From Alphaproteobacteria bacterium HGW-Alphaproteobacteria-7 (lineage in GTDB: Bacteria > Pseudomonadota > Alphaproteobacteria > Sphingomonadales > Sphingomonadaceae), in NCBI GenBank assembly GCA_002842735.1, contig PHEB01000002.1, forward strand, positions 62,001 through 126,000: DNA of 64,000 nucleotides, in the 5' to 3' direction. This document shows, piece after piece, positions 9,639-19,823 of the stretch. The number at the start of each line of letters is the position of its first letter. Position 1 is the first letter of the stretch. Below the pieces are notes generated by a model that saw only the letters and a list, made by a program, of their open reading frames with translations, had not been told where the DNA came from and ran no database searches. The translations under genes were made by a program, and so were the position numbers.

Positions 9639-10542
9639 ATCCAACCGATAATGACAGCCGATAACCCTCGCGATCGCGGGCAGGTTCGTTGCTGCCGGCA
9701 AAGATGTATTTGGCCTCAGCCTCGATGCGCCACTTGCCCGGCCACCACAGCAGTTCGACTTCGGGGGCGACAAGGTTGTCGCGGCGCGGTTCACCATTAT
9801 CGGTGAGGCGGTTGTCGAACCGGGTGCGGATCACTTCGATGGCCGGGCGCACGCGCAGATCGGGGGTGATCGGGCGGGTATAGGCAACCCCGGCGGATTC
9901 GCGTTCAAAGCCGCGCCGCAGATCATCGGATTTGATCGATTCCGCGCGCAGATCAAACGCCAGATAGTGGTACCGCCCGAACCGGCGGCGATATTCCGCA
10001 TCAACGCGCGGGCCTTCGCCGGTGGTTTCGGCCAGCGCGCCATTGTCATATTCCCGCTCGCGCCAGGTGCCTTGCAGTCTGATGCGGTGTTTGCGATCGG
10101 ATTCCCACGTCAGCCGTGCAGAACCCTGCCATTCATCGGTGTCGTTGCTTTCCACCGAAACCATGTCATCGAAATGGCGGGCCTGAAGCTGGAGTTCCCA
10201 GTCCTTTTCGATATCGGTCTGGACGGTTGCGGTGAACCGGTCGCGGGCAATGTTGCGCCGCGCTTCGCCAAGCCGCAGCACCTCGATCCGGTCGGCTTCA
10301 AGCCGCAGCCGCACCCCGCGCTTTTCCAGCGCTACCCCCACTTGCCCGCGCACACTGATCGCTTCGCCATCAACGATCAGATCGCTGTCGCGGGTGGTGG
10401 TTTCGGCGCTGACCGTCTGCACTTCGATCCGCGCATCGGGTTCAAGCCGCCAGCCCCCATCTTGCGCGAAAGCAGGGTTGGCAACCAGCACAGCAAACAG
10501 CGCCGCCATCAGGGCGCTGAGCGCGCGCATGGAATGATTCAT
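9628..10542 (-). CDS. Predicted outer-membrane beta-barrel protein
   Basis: Signal peptide MRALSALMAALFAVLVANPAFAQ, alternating amphipathic strands, C-terminal aromatic strand RLSLSVGYAF. Confidence 0.65.
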   Translation of the reverse strand: MNHSMRALSALMAALFAVLVANPAFAQDGGWRLEPDARIEVQTVSAETTTRDSDLIVDGEAISVRGQVGVALEKRGVRLRLEADRIEVLRLGEARRNIARDRFTATVQTDIEKDWELQLQARHFDDMVSVESNDTDEWQGSARLTWESDRKHRIRLQGTWREREYDNGALAETTGEGPRVDAEYRRRFGRYHYLAFDLRAESIKSDDLRRGFERESAGVAYTRPITPDLRVRPAIEVIRTRFDNRLTDNGEPRRDNLVAPEVELLWWPGKWRIEAEAKYIFAGSNEPARDREGYRLSLSVGYAF

Positions 10543-10641
10543 TGAGTTAGCCCCCGTTGACTTACGTAGGGCTACGGCAAGGGTGTTTAGGAATTCCTAA
10601 CCACGGTCATAAACCATAGTCGGGATCGCCTCTTAGAACGC

Positions 10642-10678
10642 AAAAGGGGCGGAAGGCCGCTATCGGCCCTCCGCCCCT
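10642..10678 (-). terminator. Rho-independent terminator downstream of TonB-dependent receptor gene
   Basis: Inverted repeat aggggcggaaggccg-ctat-cggccctccgcccct with T-run on the minus strand. Confidence 0.75.
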
Positions 10679-10714
10679 CATGCCCAAGATCTTTGCTTGG
10701 GTCGGGTATTCCGA

Positions 10715-13093
10715 TCAGAAGCGGGCGGACACTTCCACCCCGTAAAACTGCGATTCTGCCGGAATGAAGGTGGGGATGGTGAAGGCTCCGCCGGTATTGC
10801 CCGCGTCGAGCAGGTATTTCTTGTCGAATGCATTGCGGATGAAGCCGGCAATTTCATAACGATCATCGCCAAAACTGACCCCGGCCCGCGCATTCACCAG
10901 CGTTACCGCCTTTTGCGAGATCAGCGGATTGTTCGGCACTTCAAAGAAGATGCGGCTGCGATGCGTGACGCTGGGCGTGGCGAAGAAGCGCATACCGTTG
11001 CCCATGTCATAATCGACGCTGAAACCGCCCGATGCCTGAAATTTGGGCTGCAGGCGGAACCGCGCGCCGGAGAAAGCGGGCGAGAACGCACCGTCCTTGT
11101 CGATGCCGCCGTCGATATAGCCGAAATTGCCGAACAGTTGCAGCCAGTCAGTAGCCTCGACCGACAATTCCCCCTCGATCCCGAGGTTCGATGCGCTGCC
11201 CGCGCTCTGGGTGACGAAGGCACCGGTCGGGTTGCCATCGTCATCAAGCTGCGCAACGCTGACCTGGAAGCCCTTATATTCCTGATAATAGACGCCCAGT
11301 GATCCCGAAACGGGGCCGCTGGCCAGCTTGATCCCACCTTCGTAGTTCCACACCGTTTCTTGCGGAACGTCAGTCCGGTTGGGGACGACATTGGCCCCGT
11401 CGCGCCGCGCGCCCAACTGCACCACCGGCGAGCGGCGGCCCTTGGAGACAGTGGCGAACACGTTGACGTCATCGTTGATCCGGTAAAGCGCGTTGAAGCG
11501 CGGCAGCCACGCGGTAAAGCTGTCCTTGGCGGTGAAGGTCTGGCCGCCGGTATCGATCTGGCCGGGGATCAGCGGGGCACCGCTCAGCACGCTGTTCGGG
11601 ACATTGGCAAAGAAGCCCGATTCGCGATCTTCATCAAGGAAGCGCAGGCCAGCGGTCAGCTCCAACGCATTTGTGGCGATCCAGGTGACGTCGGCGAACA
11701 CCGAATAGGCTTCGTTGCGGCCCTGATTTTCGAACACCGAAGCGTAGGGGATCGCCTGAAATGCGCCTGACGTCAAAAGGCCCGTGACAGCCGTTGACGG
11801 GACAGAACCGTCTGCCGCGACACAGGGGATGCCGGGGATCAGCGGCGCACCGAACAGGCCTGACAGGCATTGCAGGAACAACCCTTCCTCGGTCGCGAAG
11901 GGCACGTTCTGGCGGCCATCCTCGATAAAGATGTTCCACCCCGCGCTCGCGCGCAGAGCGCTGCCCTGATAGGTAAAGCGGCCTTCGTGGCTGACCTGCC
12001 AGCCATCCGCGATCTCGGTGAATTCAAGGAACGGGGCAGCCGTGCCATCGGCGTCGAACACTTCGCGGCTGTCGAATTCGCGGTAACCATTGACGGTGGT
12101 GAAGGTCCAACCGTCGGCAAACTGGTATTCGGCCGTGAGATTGAGGTCGTAAACTTCGCGGTTCAGGCCCAGCTGATCGTCGCCCAACACCGCCGCGCCC
12201 GCTGGATTGCCGCCGAGGTTGGCGGCCTCGAACGCATTGGCCGGGCCACCCGGCGCGCCTGCGAAGGCCGGGAAGGTGCCCGAAATGAACGGCGTGCCGC
12301 CATTGCGCTGCTGATCATAGGTGGCGATCAGATCGACCGTGAAATCGGCCGTGGGTGCATAGCGGATCGACCCGCGCACACCGAACTGATCCTGCGCGTA
12401 GAGTTCTTCTTCCTGCGCCGGGTTGAGGTTTTCGATAAAGCCATCGCGGGTGCGCCATTCAAACGCGATGCGCGCGGCCAGCACGTCCGACCCGGCGTTC
12501 AGGTGTCCGCCGAGCAAAGTCTGGTCGAAATTGCCATAGCCGCCGCGGATCTCGCCCGAAAACCCTTCGCGCGGGCGGGCCGAGACGAGGCTGATCGCGC
12601 CCACGGCGGATGCGGTGCCGAACAAGGTCGCCTGCGGGCCTTTGATCACCTCGACGCGTTCGAGATCGTAGATCGCCTGATACGACCCGCGCGAGCGCGA
12701 GATGTCGACGCCGTTGTAGTAAAGCGTGACACGCGGGCCTTGCTGCGAGGAACCGCTGTCCGAAGTGATGCCGCGGATAACAATGCCGGGGTTATTGGCG
12801 CTTTGTTCCTGAATCAGCAGGCCAGGGACGTAATTGGAAAGCTCATCCAGATCGGTAACGCCCAGCTGCCTGATCCGTTCGCCGCTGGTGGCGGTGATGG
12901 TGATCGGCACGTCCTGAACCCGCTGTTCGACCTTTTGGGCCGTCACAACAATCTGGTTGCCGTAAGTCTTTTCATCAGCCGCCGGGCCTTCGGCATCTTG
13001 CGCAAACGCGGCCTGAGAGGTGGTGGCAAGCGCGCCAGTCAACGAGGCGGTAAGCGCGATCAGAGAGACGCGCGAAAGCGGGGTGCGGAGCAT
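10715..13093 (-). CDS. TonB-dependent receptor
   Basis: Signal peptide, NQIVVTAQKVEQRVQDVPITI plug start, VEVIKGPQATLFGTASAVGAISLVSARP, C-terminal FYGVEVSARF. Confidence 0.93.
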   Translation of the reverse strand: MLRTPLSRVSLIALTASLTGALATTSQAAFAQDAEGPAADEKTYGNQIVVTAQKVEQRVQDVPITITATSGERIRQLGVTDLDELSNYVPGLLIQEQSANNPGIVIRGITSDSGSSQQGPRVTLYYNGVDISRSRGSYQAIYDLERVEVIKGPQATLFGTASAVGAISLVSARPREGFSGEIRGGYGNFDQTLLGGHLNAGSDVLAARIAFEWRTRDGFIENLNPAQEEELYAQDQFGVRGSIRYAPTADFTVDLIATYDQQRNGGTPFISGTFPAFAGAPGGPANAFEAANLGGNPAGAAVLGDDQLGLNREVYDLNLTAEYQFADGWTFTTVNGYREFDSREVFDADGTAAPFLEFTEIADGWQVSHEGRFTYQGSALRASAGWNIFIEDGRQNVPFATEEGLFLQCLSGLFGAPLIPGIPCVAADGSVPSTAVTGLLTSGAFQAIPYASVFENQGRNEAYSVFADVTWIATNALELTAGLRFLDEDRESGFFANVPNSVLSGAPLIPGQIDTGGQTFTAKDSFTAWLPRFNALYRINDDVNVFATVSKGRRSPVVQLGARRDGANVVPNRTDVPQETVWNYEGGIKLASGPVSGSLGVYYQEYKGFQVSVAQLDDDGNPTGAFVTQSAGSASNLGIEGELSVEATDWLQLFGNFGYIDGGIDKDGAFSPAFSGARFRLQPKFQASGGFSVDYDMGNGMRFFATPSVTHRSRIFFEVPNNPLISQKAVTLVNARAGVSFGDDRYEIAGFIRNAFDKKYLLDAGNTGGAFTIPTFIPAESQFYGVEVSARF

Positions 13094-13235
13094 CTAAGCA
13101 GGCCCTTCTTGGTGGAGAGAGGCCTTGCCCGTGGCAGGTGTTGGTGACGCCGCGGCGACGGTGTGATGAAGCGCGCGTTACAGCGGTTTTACAGTTCCAA
13201 GACGTTGCATTCCTGCATCGCCACGCCAGTCGGCA

Positions 13236-15632
13236 TCACAACGGGTTCCCATCCCGATCGCGGTAAATCTCGCGCCGCCCGACATGGTTGGCGGGGCCGA
13301 CAAGGCCGTCTTCCTCCATCCGCTCGATCCACTTGGCGGCGGTGTTGTAGCCCACGCCCATCTGGCGCTGGAGCCACGAACCCGATGCCTTCTGGTTTTC
13401 GATCACGATCTGGCAGGCCTGGCGATATTTGCGTTCTTCGGGGTTGTCCGAAGCGGTGAATTCGTCCTCGAACCCGAACCCGCCGTCTTCGGGTTCCTCG
13501 GTCACGGCGTCGACATATTCGGGCGCGCCCTGACCGCGCCAGAAATCGGCGACGGCTTCCACTTCCTCATCCGAAACGAACGGGCCGTGGACGCGCACCA
13601 TCGCGCCGGTGTTGGGTTTGTAGAGCATATCGCCCTTGCCCAGCAGCTGTTCCGCGCCCTGTTCGCCCAGAATCGTGCGGCTGTCGATCCGGCTGGTGAC
13701 TTTGAAGCTGATGCGGGTCGGCAGGTTGGCCTTGATCACCCCGGTGATGACATCGACCGAGGGGCGCTGGGTTGCCATGATCAGGTGGATACCCGCCGCG
13801 CGGCTTTTCTGGCTGAGGCGCTGGATCAGCACTTCGATTTCCTTGCCGATGGTGACCATCAGATCGGCGAGTTCGTCAACGATCAGCACGATCTGGGGCA
13901 GCGGCTGGTAATCGAGCTGTTCTTCCTCGAACATCTGTTCGCCGGTTTCAGGATCGAACCCGGTCTGCACCCGGCGGCCCAGCGGCTTGCCCTTGGCAAT
14001 TGCGGCGCTGACTTTTTCATTGAAGGAATGGATGTTGCGGCTGCTGACCGCGCTCATCATCCGGTAACGCCGCTCCATCTCCTCGACCGCCCATTTCAGC
14101 GCGCGCACCGATTTGTGCGGCTCTGTCACCACGGGGGAGAGCAGGTGCGGGATATCGTCATAGGTCTTGAGTTCGAGCACCTTGGGATCGATCAGGATCA
14201 GCCGCAGTTCGGATGGCGTGAAGCGATAGAGCAGGCTCAGCAGGATCACGTTCAGCCCGACCGACTTGCCCGATCCGGTGGTGCCCGCGACCAGCAAGTG
14301 CGGCATCGCGGCGAGATCGGCGATGATCGGTTCGCCCGCAATATCCTTGCCCAGAATGATCGGCAGGCTGCCCTTGGCCTCGGCAAAATCGGCGCAGGCG
14401 GCGAGTTCTTTCAGCATCACCATCTGGCGATCCTGATTGGGCAATTCGATGCCCATGACCGTGCGCCCGGGGATCGGCGCGACGCGCGCGCTGATGGCGC
14501 TCATGTTGCGGGCGATGTCTTCGGCAAGGCCAATCACCCGGCTGGCCTTGATCCCCGGCGCGGGTTCTAATTCATACATCGTCACCACCGGGCCGGTGCG
14601 CACGGCGGTAATTTCACCCTTCACATTGAAATCATCGAGCACATTTTCGAGCAGCCGGGCGTTGCGTTCCAGCGCCATCTTGTCGAGCTTTGGCGCTTTG
14701 TCGGCGGGCGGTTCGGCCAGCAGATCGAGGCTGGGCAGGTTGTAGGCGGCGAACATATCGGCCTGCGCGGTCTTGGGGGCCAGCGCGCGTTTTGGCGGGG
14801 CGGAGGGATCGCTGATTTCGGGCGCGCGGCGCGGGCGGTCATCGGCCGGGGGCGTTACACCCTTGGCAACGCGGCGCGGGCGGACGGTGGGGGCATCATC
14901 GTCATCCCCGGTGAACGCCAACGCGGCGGCGCGTTTGCGACCGGGCAGCGGCAGGCGGCGCAGCAGCCCGCCCAGCGATCCGCCGCCAAGGAAATCGGGC
15001 AGGCTGAGCAACATCCGCCAATCGATCGCGAAAATCCGGGTCAGCAATGCCACCCCGACCGCCAAACAGACAAACGCCGCGCCGAAGATCACCCAGCCCT
15101 GCGCCTCAGCACCGAACCGCGCCGCCACTGCCTGAATCGCTCCAGCGCCAAGCAGCCCGGCCAGCCCCCCCGCCTGTGCGGGCAAGGTGCCGCCCGGCGA
15201 CTGAAAAGCGAGCGCCAGCACAGCGGCGATCAGCGTCATCGCGATCAGCAGCAGGCCGGCGGGCAGCCACCACGGCGTGGTTTCGGGCGCGTCGCCATTC
15301 TCCACATCGCGCCACAGCTTGCGCGCCGAGATATACAGCAGCGGCAACAGCAGCACGCCGGGCAGGCCGAAAATCAGAAACACCCGGTCGGCCACCCATG
15401 CGCCGGGCGCGCCCATCCAGTTGGCGACCTGCGCCGGATCGGCGGCGGTCGACGGGCTGGGGTCTGTCTGGGTGTAGCTGATGAGCGCCAGCGCTAGGAA
15501 CACCGCTGCCGCCAGCAGCAGCCCCGCGCCTGTCATCTGCGCAAGGCGGCGCAACGACCGGCGCAGACCTGCGCGCCATTCGGCATCGGTCTTGCGACCG
15601 GGTTTGCTGGGTAGGGCCGCGCGGCTGGCCAT
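13236..15632 (-). CDS. ftsK: DNA translocase FtsK
   Basis: 4-TM N-terminus, Walker A LLVAGTTGSGKSVGLNVIL, winged-helix gamma domain SWLQRQMGVGYNTAAKWIERMEEDGLVGPA. Start set at MASRAALPSKPGR. Confidence 0.93.
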   Translation of the reverse strand: MASRAALPSKPGRKTDAEWRAGLRRSLRRLAQMTGAGLLLAAAVFLALALISYTQTDPSPSTAADPAQVANWMGAPGAWVADRVFLIFGLPGVLLLPLLYISARKLWRDVENGDAPETTPWWLPAGLLLIAMTLIAAVLALAFQSPGGTLPAQAGGLAGLLGAGAIQAVAARFGAEAQGWVIFGAAFVCLAVGVALLTRIFAIDWRMLLSLPDFLGGGSLGGLLRRLPLPGRKRAAALAFTGDDDDAPTVRPRRVAKGVTPPADDRPRRAPEISDPSAPPKRALAPKTAQADMFAAYNLPSLDLLAEPPADKAPKLDKMALERNARLLENVLDDFNVKGEITAVRTGPVVTMYELEPAPGIKASRVIGLAEDIARNMSAISARVAPIPGRTVMGIELPNQDRQMVMLKELAACADFAEAKGSLPIILGKDIAGEPIIADLAAMPHLLVAGTTGSGKSVGLNVILLSLLYRFTPSELRLILIDPKVLELKTYDDIPHLLSPVVTEPHKSVRALKWAVEEMERRYRMMSAVSSRNIHSFNEKVSAAIAKGKPLGRRVQTGFDPETGEQMFEEEQLDYQPLPQIVLIVDELADLMVTIGKEIEVLIQRLSQKSRAAGIHLIMATQRPSVDVITGVIKANLPTRISFKVTSRIDSRTILGEQGAEQLLGKGDMLYKPNTGAMVRVHGPFVSDEEVEAVADFWRGQGAPEYVDAVTEEPEDGGFGFEDEFTASDNPEERKYRQACQIVIENQKASGSWLQRQMGVGYNTAAKWIERMEEDGLVGPANHVGRREIYRDRDGNPL

Positions 15633-15708
15633 GTGTTTGTCTCCTGCGTGGAACACATCATGAATCCTACGCGAGTCCGGGTCAAGCGATGTGCGACAAA
15701 CCGTGCTC

Positions 15709-16242
15709 TTAACTCAACCCATCAATCGCCGCCCAGCGCCGCCAATCGAGTTCGCGGGCACGCTCTGCCGTCATGCCGCCAAGCGCGATCACCGGCATTT
15801 CGGCCTGCACGGCGAGTTCGCGAAACTTTTCGGGGCCAAAGCATTCGTCGCCGGGATGCGAGCGGGTCGGGAAGACGGGCGACAGGAACACCCCGTGCGC
15901 CCCGGCGCGGTTGGCGAGCGCAATCTCGCGCGCATCATGCGCCGTCGCGAGGCGCAGCAGGTCAGGGAGCTTGCCGAGCTTTTCCGGCGGGCCGTAGATT
16001 CCGTCCGCGCCCCATTCCTGCGCCAGTTCGGCCGGGCCGGACAGGATCACCAGATGGTCGCCCGCGCGCGCGGCTGCGGCAAGTGCATCGAACCGCTGGC
16101 GGCGGGCCTTGTCGTCAAGATGGTAGTGCCTGAACACAAAGGCATTGCCGCGCGGCAGGTGTGCGAGCGCGCGCTCCAGCACCGCGTCATTGCGTTCATC
16201 GCTCAGCAGCCACAGGGCGGGCAGGGGATTGGCGCGCGTCAT
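15709..16242 (-). CDS. Thiamine phosphate synthase-like protein
   Basis: MTRANPLPALWLLSDERND ... GAHGVFLSPVFPTRSHPGDECFGPEKFRELA ... MPVIALGGMTAERA, TMP synthase/TenI fold motifs. Confidence 0.75.
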   Translation of the reverse strand: MTRANPLPALWLLSDERNDAVLERALAHLPRGNAFVFRHYHLDDKARRQRFDALAAAARAGDHLVILSGPAELAQEWGADGIYGPPEKLGKLPDLLRLATAHDAREIALANRAGAHGVFLSPVFPTRSHPGDECFGPEKFRELAVQAEMPVIALGGMTAERARELDWRRWAAIDGLS

Positions 16243-16264
16243 TGACCCGCTATAGAGCGGCACC

Positions 16265-16927
16265 ATGAATAATGCAGCCTCCCGCCTCGAAACCGTCCGC
16301 GCCAATATCGCCAAGGTGTGCAAGCCCGCGCGGCGCGCGCCTGCGGATGTCACGTTGATCGCGGTCAGCAAGACCCACGGCCCCGAAACGATTGTCCCGC
16401 TGATCGCAGCGGGCCAGCGCGTGTTCGGCGAAAACCGGGTGCAGGAAGCAGCTGGCAAGTGGCCTGCCCTGCGCGCGGAATATCCCGATATTGAACTGCA
16501 TCTGATCGGCCAGTTGCAATCGAACAAGGCCGAAGAGGCGGTCGCGCTGTTCGATTATATTCACGCGCTCGACCGGCCGAGCCTGCTCGCCGCGCTGGCC
16601 AGGGCGATGGACAAGGCGGAGCGGCGCGTGCCGTGTTTCGTGCAGGTCAATATCGGCGATGAACCGCAGAAGGGCGGCTGCCCGATCAGCGAACTGCCCG
16701 CGTTCATTGCCGCCGTGCGCGCCGCCTATGTGCCGCTTGCCGGGCTGATGTGCATCCCGCCCGCCGACACCGAAGCTGCGCCGTTTTTTGCGCTGCTGGC
16801 GAAGCTGGCGGCGGATCATGGGATCACCGGCCTGAGCATGGGGATGAGCGGCGATTATGAAACTGCAGTGATGCTGGGTGCGACCCATGTAAGGGTCGGA
16901 ACCGCGCTGTTCGGCGCGCGGGTGTAA
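16265..16927 (+). CDS. YggS family pyridoxal phosphate-binding protein
   Basis: LIAVSKTHGPETIVPLIAAGQRVFGENRVQEA and LSMGMSGDYETAVMLGATHVRVGTALFG. Confidence 0.92.
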   Translation: MNNAASRLETVRANIAKVCKPARRAPADVTLIAVSKTHGPETIVPLIAAGQRVFGENRVQEAAGKWPALRAEYPDIELHLIGQLQSNKAEEAVALFDYIHALDRPSLLAALARAMDKAERRVPCFVQVNIGDEPQKGGCPISELPAFIAAVRAAYVPLAGLMCIPPADTEAAPFFALLAKLAADHGITGLSMGMSGDYETAVMLGATHVRVGTALFGARV

Positions 16928-16931
16928 ACCG

Positions 16932-17060
16932 CCTCAAGCAGCGCAGCGGTAGGCAGACAAGAACGCCTCAAGTAGCGAAGCGGTAGGCGAGCAAGAACAC
17001 CTCAAGTAGCGAAGCGGTAGGCGAGCAAGAACACCTCACGTAGCGAAGCGGTAGGCGACA
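16932..17060. repeat. Tandem repeat, 34-bp unit, about 3.8 copies
   Basis: cctcaagtagcgaagcggtaggcgagcaagaaca-type unit begins at 16932, 16966, 17000 and 17034, exact 34-bp period. Confidence 0.95.
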
Positions 17061-17090
17061 AAAAAGGGCGCCCCGTTGCCGGAGCGCCCC
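17060..17090 (-). terminator. Rho-independent terminator of TonB-dependent receptor gene
   Basis: Minus strand ggggcgctccggcaacggggcgccc followed by TTTTTT. Confidence 0.8.
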
Positions 17091-17114
17091 CTGTTGCGGG
17101 TGATTGCTAACCGC

Positions 17115-19823
17115 TTAGAACTTGCCGCGCACGGTCACACCGTAAGTCCGCGGCTCGGCCAGGAATGCCGAGAAGACTTGCTGCGGTGCGACGAACGGCG
17201 TGTTGATGGCAACCTGTGTGTAATCCTTGTTGAACAGGTTTTGCGCCCAGCCTTCGATCGAGAACCGGCCTGCGATATTGGTCAGGCCGATGCGCCCGTT
17301 GACGATGAAGAAACCGTCCTGCTCCTTGCCGAACAACAGATCGGAGCCGGTGTTGAAATCATCGACCATGCGTCCGTTGAAGAACACCAGCCCGCGCAAT
17401 CCGCCGCTCGTCAATTCCGGGGTCCACGAAACGGATGCAGTGGCGGTAATTTCCGGAGCATTCGAAAGATTGTCACCCGGCAACAGGCGCAAGGCCGGGT
17501 CAAGCGGTGCACCGGTCTCATTGCCGATCAGGTCATTTTCATAACTGGTATCGGAATAGGTCACGCCGAAGGTAAAGTTCAGATCGGCAGTCGGGTTGAC
17601 GGTCGTTTCGATTTCGAAGCCTTGGGCAACCACGCCGGGTTTAATGTCGTCTATCGCGCAGGCGCCAGTCGCTGCGCTGGCATCCATATCGGCGCCGCCC
17701 AGGCTGGTTCCGCAAGAATTGACATTCTGCACCAGGAACACCGCCCCATTGAATGTGTTCAATTGGAAGTTAGTGAATTCCTGACGGAATGCGGCAACAC
17801 TGATGCCGAATTCACGCGTGGAGTATTTCGCCCCGATTTCATAGGCTTCGACCTTTTCCTGGCCGAACTGCAGATTTCCGACATTGATATTGTTGGCATC
17901 GAAGAACACGGGGTTCGCCAGCGCCGACCGGTCAAGGTTGAACCCGCCGGCCTTGTAACCGCGCGAATAGGAACCGTAGGCCATCAGATCGGGTGTCGGT
18001 TTCCAACTGAGCACGGCGGTGCCGGTAAATTCATCTTCATCACGCGAATCCGAAATCGTGACCCCGTCAAGCTCGGAGGTCGAATTGCCCTGGCACGACA
18101 GAGCGATCAGGCCACCGGCAAGGCCAGCCAGTGCAGGCACGCCCAAAAACCCGTTCATCAGCGCCCGGTTCGCCGGACAGATCGTGTTGTCGTTGCTGAA
18201 GGCGCCGCGCAAATCCTTGCTTTCATCAGTATAGCGCAGGCCCACGGTCAGATCGACTGTATCGGTGATGTGCAGGATATTGTGGGTGAAAAATGCGAAG
18301 TTTTCACTTTTCTGGTTGAAGACATCATTAATTCCGCCAGCATCGCTGATGCTGCCCAGATTGTCGATTGCCGCAATGAAAGCGGGGGTGGCTGCGCCAA
18401 ATGCGCCCGCTCCGCCATTCGCACCGGTCAACGCGGCCACGTTCGGGCCAAGGCAGTTTTGCGCTGACGGGTTCACCAGTGCCGGATTGATGGCGATGGC
18501 GATGCGGCAAGCGACAAAGGTGCCATATTGGGTGCCGAACCGCAGGTTATCGCGCGTTTCCAGCTTTTCGTTCGAATAATAGCCGCCCACCAACCAGTCG
18601 AGCTTGTCATTAAACAAGGAGCCGTTGAGCCGCAGTTCCTGCGTGAAAGTCTTGAACTCACGCGCGCCTGCATCTTTGCCGGGTGTGCGGAACAGGATAT
18701 CGACGGTCGTGTAGTCGGTGTCCGACCCTTGCGTGTTTTCAAATTCGCGATAACCGGTGATCGACGTCAATTTGATCCCGCCGAAATCCCAGTTGATTTC
18801 AGCCGAAACGCCGAAATCTTCGGTTTCGCCTTCGTAGGAACGTCCGGCGGTGGGGTAGAGATCACGGTTGAAGGTGTCTTGTGTCAGGCCGCGCGGATCC
18901 TGACCCAGCGCCAGCAAAACCGGAATGATCGGGTTGCTCGTGCTGGTCAGGGCATCGCCCGTTGTGGGACGGGCAAAGGGATCAAATCCCGGACTGATCC
19001 GCGCGAGCGGGGCGAAATCAGGCTGGACGAACGTGGCCGCACAGCACGCTTCGGTCTTCTTGGAATAGTCGCCGACCAGACGAACGCTGAAATCGCTGGT
19101 GGGTTCGAACAGCACCTGCGTGCGAACCAGGTAACGATCCCGGTTGTTGATATCGGTATTGTTGGTCAGGTCTTTGTAGAAACCGTCACGCTTGAAAAAC
19201 ACGCCGTCAACACGCGCGGCCACAGTGTCGCTGAGCGGGGCATTGATCCCGCCTTCGAGACGGATGGAATCAAAGTTCCCGTAACTTGCAGCGCCATAGC
19301 CACTGAACTCGAATTCTGGCGGTGCGGTATAGATATTGATCATACCTGCGGTGGAATTGCGCCCGCTGAGCGTGCCTTGCGGGCCGCGCAGGATTTCAAT
19401 CCGGTCAATCGGGCCAAGTTCGCTCATCGCGTTGCCCGAACGTGACCGGTAAACGCCGTCGACGAATACTGTGACCGAGCTTTCAAGGCCGGGGTTGTCG
19501 CCCACTGTGCCGATACCGCGAATACGCGCCGAACCATTGGCTTCGTTGCCGGTTGACGACACGAGCAGCGACGGCGCCACCTGGGTCAGATCGCGAATGT
19601 CGCTAACGCCCGATTTTTCAAGCATATCAGCCGAAATGGCCGAAATTGCCACGGGGACATCAGCCAGCGATTGTGAGCGCCCTTGCGCGGTCACGACGAT
19701 GACGTTGCCCGAATAAGCATCGTCATCTTCCGCGCCAGCATCCTGTGCGAGCGCCGATTGCGGGGCCAGAACCATGCCTGCTCCCAGCATGGCGATTGCG
19801 CGAAGTGATGTGATACTTTTCAT
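17115..19823 (-). CDS. TonB-dependent receptor
   Basis: Signal peptide, NVIVVTAQGRSQSLADVPVAISAI, RIEILRGPQGTLSGRNSTAGMINIYTAPP, C-terminal TYGVTVRGKF. Confidence 0.93.
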   Translation of the reverse strand: MKSITSLRAIAMLGAGMVLAPQSALAQDAGAEDDDAYSGNVIVVTAQGRSQSLADVPVAISAISADMLEKSGVSDIRDLTQVAPSLLVSSTGNEANGSARIRGIGTVGDNPGLESSVTVFVDGVYRSRSGNAMSELGPIDRIEILRGPQGTLSGRNSTAGMINIYTAPPEFEFSGYGAASYGNFDSIRLEGGINAPLSDTVAARVDGVFFKRDGFYKDLTNNTDINNRDRYLVRTQVLFEPTSDFSVRLVGDYSKKTEACCAATFVQPDFAPLARISPGFDPFARPTTGDALTSTSNPIIPVLLALGQDPRGLTQDTFNRDLYPTAGRSYEGETEDFGVSAEINWDFGGIKLTSITGYREFENTQGSDTDYTTVDILFRTPGKDAGAREFKTFTQELRLNGSLFNDKLDWLVGGYYSNEKLETRDNLRFGTQYGTFVACRIAIAINPALVNPSAQNCLGPNVAALTGANGGAGAFGAATPAFIAAIDNLGSISDAGGINDVFNQKSENFAFFTHNILHITDTVDLTVGLRYTDESKDLRGAFSNDNTICPANRALMNGFLGVPALAGLAGGLIALSCQGNSTSELDGVTISDSRDEDEFTGTAVLSWKPTPDLMAYGSYSRGYKAGGFNLDRSALANPVFFDANNINVGNLQFGQEKVEAYEIGAKYSTREFGISVAAFRQEFTNFQLNTFNGAVFLVQNVNSCGTSLGGADMDASAATGACAIDDIKPGVVAQGFEIETTVNPTADLNFTFGVTYSDTSYENDLIGNETGAPLDPALRLLPGDNLSNAPEITATASVSWTPELTSGGLRGLVFFNGRMVDDFNTGSDLLFGKEQDGFFIVNGRIGLTNIAGRFSIEGWAQNLFNKDYTQVAINTPFVAPQQVFSAFLAEPRTYGVTVRGKF

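Noticed and set aside
11870-13147. 425-aa plus-strand ORF opposite the first TonB-dependent receptor
   Set aside because: Shadow ORF in high-GC DNA without domain signal.
16932-17060. Possible CRISPR array
   Set aside because: The 34-bp units are directly contiguous with no unique spacers and there are no cas genes.
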